A DNA stretch of 64,000 nt, from positions 124,001 through 188,000 of the forward strand of contig NZ_RCCK01000014.1 in assembly GCF_003664035.1 (NCBI RefSeq), in the 5' to 3' direction. The notes beneath the pieces are model-generated. The model searched no databases and was not told the origin of the DNA. It saw only the letters and a list, made by a program, of their open reading frames with translations. A program made the translations under genes and the position numbers. The first letter of the stretch is position 1; each line of letters begins with the position of its first letter. Positions 62,544-64,000 of the stretch are shown piece after piece. Source of the DNA: Pedobacter alluvionis (GTDB taxonomy: Bacteria; Bacteroidota; Bacteroidia; Sphingobacteriales; Sphingobacteriaceae).

Positions 62544-64000
62544 TTATTCAAAAATTGAAGGATATTTAGTTGGATTTGCATCGTGCATCATCTGATAGAT
62601 GGTTTCAATAACATCATCAACTGATGGTTTACTGAAATAATCACCGTCTGATCCAAATGGTGGACGATGTGCTTTAGCCGATAATGTTTTTGGCTGACCA
62701 TCTAAATGGAAATAACCTTTTTGTTCTTCCAGAACCTTTTGCAGGATATATGCAGATGCACCTCCCGGAACATCCTCATCTACTACCAATAATTTATTGG
62801 TTTTGGCAAGCGAGTTTACACAAACCTGGGTGGTATCGAAAGGCAAGAGCGTTTGTGGATCAATAATTTCAACCGAAATGCCTAATAAGCTTAATTCTTC
62901 TGCTGCTTCCTGAACAATCCTTAATGAAGATCCGTAAGAGATTACGGTAATATCGGTTCCTTCTTCTAAAACCTCTGCTTTGCCTAATGGAACAGTAAAA
63001 TCGCCAACATTACCTGGTAGCTTTTCTTTAAGCCGGTAACCGTTTAAACACTCAATTACTACGGCAGGTTCGTCAGCCCTGAAGAGGGTGTTGTACATAC
63101 CTGCAGCCTGAGTCATATTTCTTGGTACACATAAGTGCATCCCTCTTAAAGCCCCTAAAATCATGCTGATTGGCGAGCCCGAATGCCAGATTCCTTCCAA
63201 TCGATGACCACGGGTACGTACAATAACGGGCGCTTTTTGAATCCCTTTGGTACGATAAGAAAGCGATGCTAAATCGTCGCTAAGTACATTTAATGCGAAA
63301 ATTAAATAATCAAGATATTGTATTTCGGCAATCGGTTTTAGGCCCCTCATGGCTAAGCCAATACCCTGCCCCATAATGGTCATTTCTCTAATTCCGGTAT
63401 CGGTGATTCGCAATTCGCCATATTTAGCCTGCAAACCTGCAAAACCTTGATTTACATCACCAATATTTCCCAGGTCTTCTCCAAAAGCAACTAAACGTGG
63501 ATCGCGGGCAAAGTTTTCGTTAAAGCAAGCATTAAGCACTTCCCTACCGTCAACCATTTTCGATTGCTCATCATAAACAGCATCAACCACTGCGATCATA
63601 TCCGGACTTTCTTTGCCATTGGTATGCAGTTTAGAATTGTATCTGTCGTGATTAAACCTGGATTGCTGCTTGTACCAGGCTAAAAGTTCATTGCGTTCCG
63701 GAGAACTAAGACCTGCCGATAACCGTATGGCTTTTCGTGCAGCCGTAAAAACTTCCCGACGTTGCGCATCGGCAGTTGACGTCAGATTTGCAGCAATTTT
63801 AGCCAGTTCAGGCTGATGTTTAGCCATACTGCTAATTAAATCAACAACTTGTTTTTGTTCTGGTTTAATACTATCCAAAAACTCATTCCAGGCTTCCTTT
63901 TGTGCATTACGTACAAAAACCTTTGCATTCTTTTCAACCTCTGCAATTTCCTCTTCGGTTGCTACCGCCGATTCGAGCATCCAGGCGCGCATTTTCTGAA
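62544..64000 (-). CDS. branched-chain 2-oxoacid dehydrogenase E1, alpha-beta fusion (partial)
   Basis: The frame is open to the window edge, so the N-terminal alpha part is missing; the visible 485 codons include the end of alpha (about 130 residues) and the whole beta module: GREVLNACFNENFARDPRL, AFGEDLGNIGDVNQGFAGLQ, DTGIREMTIMGQGIGLAMRG, PVIVRTRGHRLEGIWHSGSP and LLVVDEDVPGGASAYIL. ThDP-dependent decarboxylase of a 2-oxoacid dehydrogenase complex. The MRAW start-like methionine is internal. 62287-62543 holds nothing recognisable. Confidence 0.88.
   Translation of the reverse strand, partial: QKMRAWMLESAVATEEEIAEVEKNAKVFVRNAQKEAWNEFLDSIKPEQKQVVDLISSMAKHQPELAKIAANLTSTADAQRREVFTAARKAIRLSAGLSSPERNELLAWYKQQSRFNHDRYNSKLHTNGKESPDMIAVVDAVYDEQSKMVDGREVLNACFNENFARDPRLVAFGEDLGNIGDVNQGFAGLQAKYGELRITDTGIREMTIMGQGIGLAMRGLKPIAEIQYLDYLIFALNVLSDDLASLSYRTKGIQKAPVIVRTRGHRLEGIWHSGSPISMILGALRGMHLCVPRNMTQAAGMYNTLFRADEPAVVIECLNGYRLKEKLPGNVGDFTVPLGKAEVLEEGTDITVISYGSSLRIVQEAAEELSLLGISVEIIDPQTLLPFDTTQVCVNSLAKTNKLLVVDEDVPGGASAYILQKVLEEQKGYFHLDGQPKTLSAKAHRPPFGSDGDYFSKPSVDDVIETIYQMMHDANPTKYPSIFE

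Noticed and set aside
1..64000. CRISPR array, rRNA genes, prophage or complete insertion sequence
   Set aside because: No regularly spaced identical repeats, no rRNA sequence, no phage structural genes and no intact transposase were seen; the recurring repeats are MITE-like or hairpin types.

Overview
The window looks like chromosomal DNA of a Bacteroidota species, most probably family Sphingobacteriaceae (Pedobacter-like). This rests on gene content (fused 2-oxoacid dehydrogenase E1, DAHP synthase/chorismate mutase fusion, PASTA protein plus MltG, secreted GH29 fucosidase, DUF983, DUF1684, DUF962), on the Bacteroidota-type promoter TTTG-N19-TAnnTTTG before several genes, on weak or absent Shine-Dalgarno sequences, on moderate A+T richness, and on many short dispersed intergenic repeats. 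No database search was possible; all names come from reading motifs in the translations.

Layout. 0-4 kb: methionine biosynthesis (metY, metX, hom), entered through the 3' half of a SAM-I riboswitch cut by the window edge. 4-11 kb: a Panacea-type toxin-antitoxin pair, a lipoprotein, a queuosine-precursor transporter, an MFS exporter, and a secreted ApbE-DUF2271 fusion with a PepSY membrane protein. 11-15 kb: methionine aminotransferase plus omega-amidase (glutamine-driven methionine salvage), a Tat-exported glycosylasparaginase and CutC. 16-22 kb: envelope genes (Ddl, PASTA protein, MltG, thioesterase, YihY) ending at tRNA-Ser(TGA). 22-33 kb: an accessory stretch with a VOC/AraC pair, a Cys-type sulfatase, a HAF-like repeat protein, a 1124-residue ferritin-like/SRPBCC-like protein of different base composition, and a GH29 fucosidase, among small mobile repeats (families R1 and R2). 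33-38 kb: small regulators, a Crp/RidA pair, and a scar bounded by two copies of a CAT-anticodon tRNA 3' end that holds a recombinase fragment and a beta-lactamase fragment. 38-50 kb: Pif1-HRDC helicase, an Hsp70-like protein, cold-shock proteins, a frameshifted small membrane-protein gene, a modular sugar dehydrogenase-cytochrome, HAD and DUF962 proteins and proline dehydrogenase. 50-59 kb: S4 protein, aroB, a fatty acid hydroxylase, then the aromatic operon pheA-aroG/CM-aroA-aroC. 59-64 kb: a LytTR regulator convergent with a TPR histidine kinase, and the beta part of a 2-oxoacid dehydrogenase E1 that runs off the window.

The most striking regulatory signal is ahead of pheA: a canonical promoter, a 20-codon leader peptide in which 8 of 9 consecutive codons are Tyr or Phe, a G+C-rich terminator with a T run, and a 9-bp alternative pairing between the end of the leader ORF and the terminator 5' arm. 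This is the full layout of a ribosome-mediated transcription attenuator. The most striking mobile-DNA signal is a 132-bp element with perfect 17-bp terminal inverted repeats and a 10-bp target duplication, inserted in the end of another repeat; a second copy of the same length lies inverted 9 kb away.
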